DNA from: Alopecurus myosuroides
Taxonomy: Eukaryota > Streptophyta > Magnoliopsida > Poales > Poaceae
Reading direction: 5' to 3'
Assembly: GCA_028641055.1 (NCBI GenBank)
Contig: CM054062.1
Coordinates: 23,816,536-23,880,535, forward strand
DNA length: 64,000 bases
Position numbers and translations under genes: made by a program. The notes beneath the pieces were generated by a model. It was not told the DNA's origin, made no database searches, and was given only the letters and a program-made list of their open reading frames with translations. Below, one piece after another: positions 61,859-64,000 of this stretch; the stretch's first letter is position 1; every line of letters starts with the position of its first letter.

Positions 61859-63837
61859 AACTCCACCTTGGCGAATATGCCCTTCGCCATCTTGAAGCCG
61901 TCATGTTGAATCTTTGTATACCTGGACTTGAACCATTTATCATGAGCTCCGCTGCTACTCCCTTGACTCCATATGACTCCACCTGCAACTGTAGTCCCTT
62001 CCTTGTTTCACCACAGTCAATGCTTCCACGAAAATTAAATTCTTTCTCACTCTTGTCTTGTGCTACCAAATCTCCGATGTATCCGTCCACCACCATCACA
62101 CCATAAAGTCACCACATCGACAACGCCGTTGCATCGTCACTTTGGTAGCCTCGTCCTTGATCCATGTGAAAGTGAACAACTCATATATAAGGTGTCACAA
62201 ATAAGAGTTACCTGAACTCATCATTCTCGCTATTGTTGACTGCATCTCTGAAACCTTGAAGAAATTTCGCCGTTGCCTTATGTCATCTTCAGTCAAATTC
62301 ACAACTGTCTCATCACCGCTTTCGCAGATTCTCCATGGCCAACACTCATCCATCTCCATGGTCTCGATAGATAGTTACCATCATGAACCCGTTACTCGCC
62401 AACACTACTTCAGCACCCCCTTGCACTCATGTCCGACCACATGTCTAACTGTTAGTGCCCTGGTCTGTCGCCGTGTCCCGTGCTTACCGCACGCCTCGCC
62501 GCTATTACTGCGTCGAGCATCCGCAATAATCTTGGCCAAGATCTACCAGGTAGCTGACCCACACCATCTCAGGCCCCACTGCAGATAACCATCGGTCATA
62601 CCTGACCAATGCCGAGTTCCACGCATCTCTCCGAACCATGAGCTCCAGTCCGAACCACGTGCTTCTCGCCTTCCCGCTGAAATAGGCTTCGACTCTCTGT
62701 ATACTTATGTCGTAGCCCTCCATCAGCTGAGTGGAATCGTTAGACCCCAGCTCCACCTTCAACATGTCTCCATGGTAGATGATCAGTCCACCCCCGCGCC
62801 CGTTGACTCGAAGCTCTCCGGTGTGCTCACCACCTTGAGTTAACTTTGTGCCGTCGCATGTTGAAGCACGCATAGCCATGCGCCGCGTGTTGCCACGCTA
62901 CAGAATACGGACACCATCAGCCGTCACGCTCCTACGTCGTCATCGCCGATCTTCACCGTCTTCTATCCCGTCAGACTGTCCAGTCCAACCCAGCCGAACG
63001 TATCCGATTGCAACCATGCTCCACCTTGCGCCTAGTACACCCGCCAAATTGTCGTGCACTTTTTTGCGCCGTATATGCATGATCCTCTGCGACGCCTTAT
63101 GCGCAGCTCGCCAACCTGACAACCACCTGGTAGAATCTCGTGTGCAATTAGCAACTAATTCAAAAGAAAAATAGTTACCCTGGTAGCTTTCATGGGTGCA
63201 CCTAGCGTGTGCCCCAAACTTCCAAAACTTATTTTCTTTTCATATTGCCATCCATGCATCACCGTACCATCATTGTCCAAATTTGGCATGTTCCTTTTCT
63301 TTAACCAAATCTCGTTGCTTTTCCTTGCCAGCAGTTCTGCACAACACCGAAACCTCACAAGCATCTGATCGATTCCACCATGGACAAACACTCTAGCCTT
63401 AACACGCCAAGCATAGATGTGGTCTTCGAGAGTGAGTGCTCCTAGCTAGCATACATGCTGTCTTGGGCAACGCCCTGGCCTGGTCGTCCTTTGGGACCTT
63501 GGGCCACGTGCAGCTACATGCACCGCAGACACTTTAGCTGCCGCATCCAACAAAATCGATCCGCTCTGCAGGCACAATCTCGCCGGGATAGCCTGGGTTG
63601 TTTCCATACGTGTGCTTTCCGACTTCTCCTGATACTGCTTCAATCGACCAGATTCAATCTTGCAGCATCCATTATTTTCTGATGTTGCCAATTGCTTCTG
63701 CGACTATAGATGTACCCAGATCGCCATCTCGCCCGCACGTCGATCTGCGACGATACCGGACGACGCCCGATCACAACATCTGTCCTCCTTCCTCTAGATC
63801 AACAACCGCAACCTCCAAACCTTGCTATGATACAATT
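61859..63837 (-). other. Interior of the pol-less copia-type element
   Basis: Short frames only; none is conserved-looking. Polypurine tract at about 61859-61872 and primer site at 63820-63835. Confidence 0.5.
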
Positions 63838-64000
63838 TGTTACAAATCCGAGACGCTTAATCGATCTACTGAGGCCAAGCAATCACAGCAAACATGACAC
63901 CGAGATTTGGTAACACAGTTCGGCGCTCAAGCCTACATCTGCGGGGCATGACTACGGGCGCTCCTCCCCATGTACTAGTCAAAGTACCATCGACGACAAG
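63838..64000 (-). repeat. 5' LTR of the pol-less copia-type element (partial)
   Basis: 163 bp matching the left LTR before the window ends. Confidence 0.82.

Larger units (their letters stand above)
61442..64000 (-). mobile_element. Pol-less copia-type LTR element, runs off the window
   Basis: LTR 61442-61858 (left, 3' LTR in element sense) and the start of the second LTR at 63838. In element sense LTR starts TGTTGGAATATATG and the tract before it is CCAAGGTGGAGTT, the usual copia polypurine tract. Primer-site-like TTGTATCATAGCAAGG at 63820-63835. The interior is only about 1.98 kb and has no gag or pol motif on either strand. TSD cannot be checked because the right end is outside. Confidence 0.8.

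Overview
The window looks like nuclear DNA of a large-genome grass, most likely a Triticeae species (wheat, Aegilops, barley or rye). The support is: Athila, Tekay and copia LTR retrotransposons nested in one another; PIF/Harbinger, hAT and Stowaway DNA transposons; a CACTA element with GCCGTCGGCA-type subterminal repeats; introns with GT..AG borders; and only two host protein genes in 64 kb. No prokaryotic feature (operon, Shine-Dalgarno site, CRISPR) is present.

Layout. 1-6508: 3' part of an Athila-type Ty3/gypsy element (gag/protease frame, no RT or integrase, a broken ATHILA ORF, long non-coding tail, 3' LTR). 6509-6844 (+21706-21722): 3' end of a LINE, split by a complete 14.9-kb Tekay-type chromovirus on the minus strand (6845-21700, 4.4-kb LTRs, TSD CACGT). 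21731-31149: a Stowaway-like MITE split by a 9.1-kb decayed copia-type element (21944-31073, TSD ACCTT). 31514-40855: a second copia element, itself containing a Harbinger element with a SANT/trihelix ORF (33779-36037, TSD TAA) and an hAT-like element (36906-37799, TSD CACCCAGG). 40973-44745: a CACTA element with a 673-bp tandem array and a piece of 5S rRNA-like sequence.

Host genes. 44963-46141 is a two-exon papain-type cysteine protease with all catalytic residues but an altered oxyanion loop. 51852-59016 is an Xa21-like (non-RD) LRR receptor kinase, split in its LRR region by a 3.67-kb LTR element (52908-56581, TSD GGGAC) whose two 290-bp LTRs look identical, so the gene was broken very recently. 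That element has no pol gene; it carries one uninterrupted frame of about 960-1004 codons that I do not recognise. Between the genes lies a decayed Harbinger transposase element (46284-49905) with a solo LTR inside it. After the receptor kinase come a Harbinger-like element carrying an unrelated ORF (59349-60394), a GC-rich unassigned stretch, and a pol-less copia-type element that runs off the window (61442-64000, minus strand).

Relative order of events is readable from target-site duplications: LINE, then Tekay; MITE, then copia; copia, then Harbinger and hAT; Harbinger transposase element, then solo LTR; receptor kinase, then the 3.67-kb element. Points most worth a second look are the 3.67-kb element and its lone ORF, a tRNA-like pol III-type module inside the Tekay LTRs, an extra ORF upstream of the Tekay gag, the 5S-like segment in the CACTA element, and the loss of the TATA region from one copia LTR.
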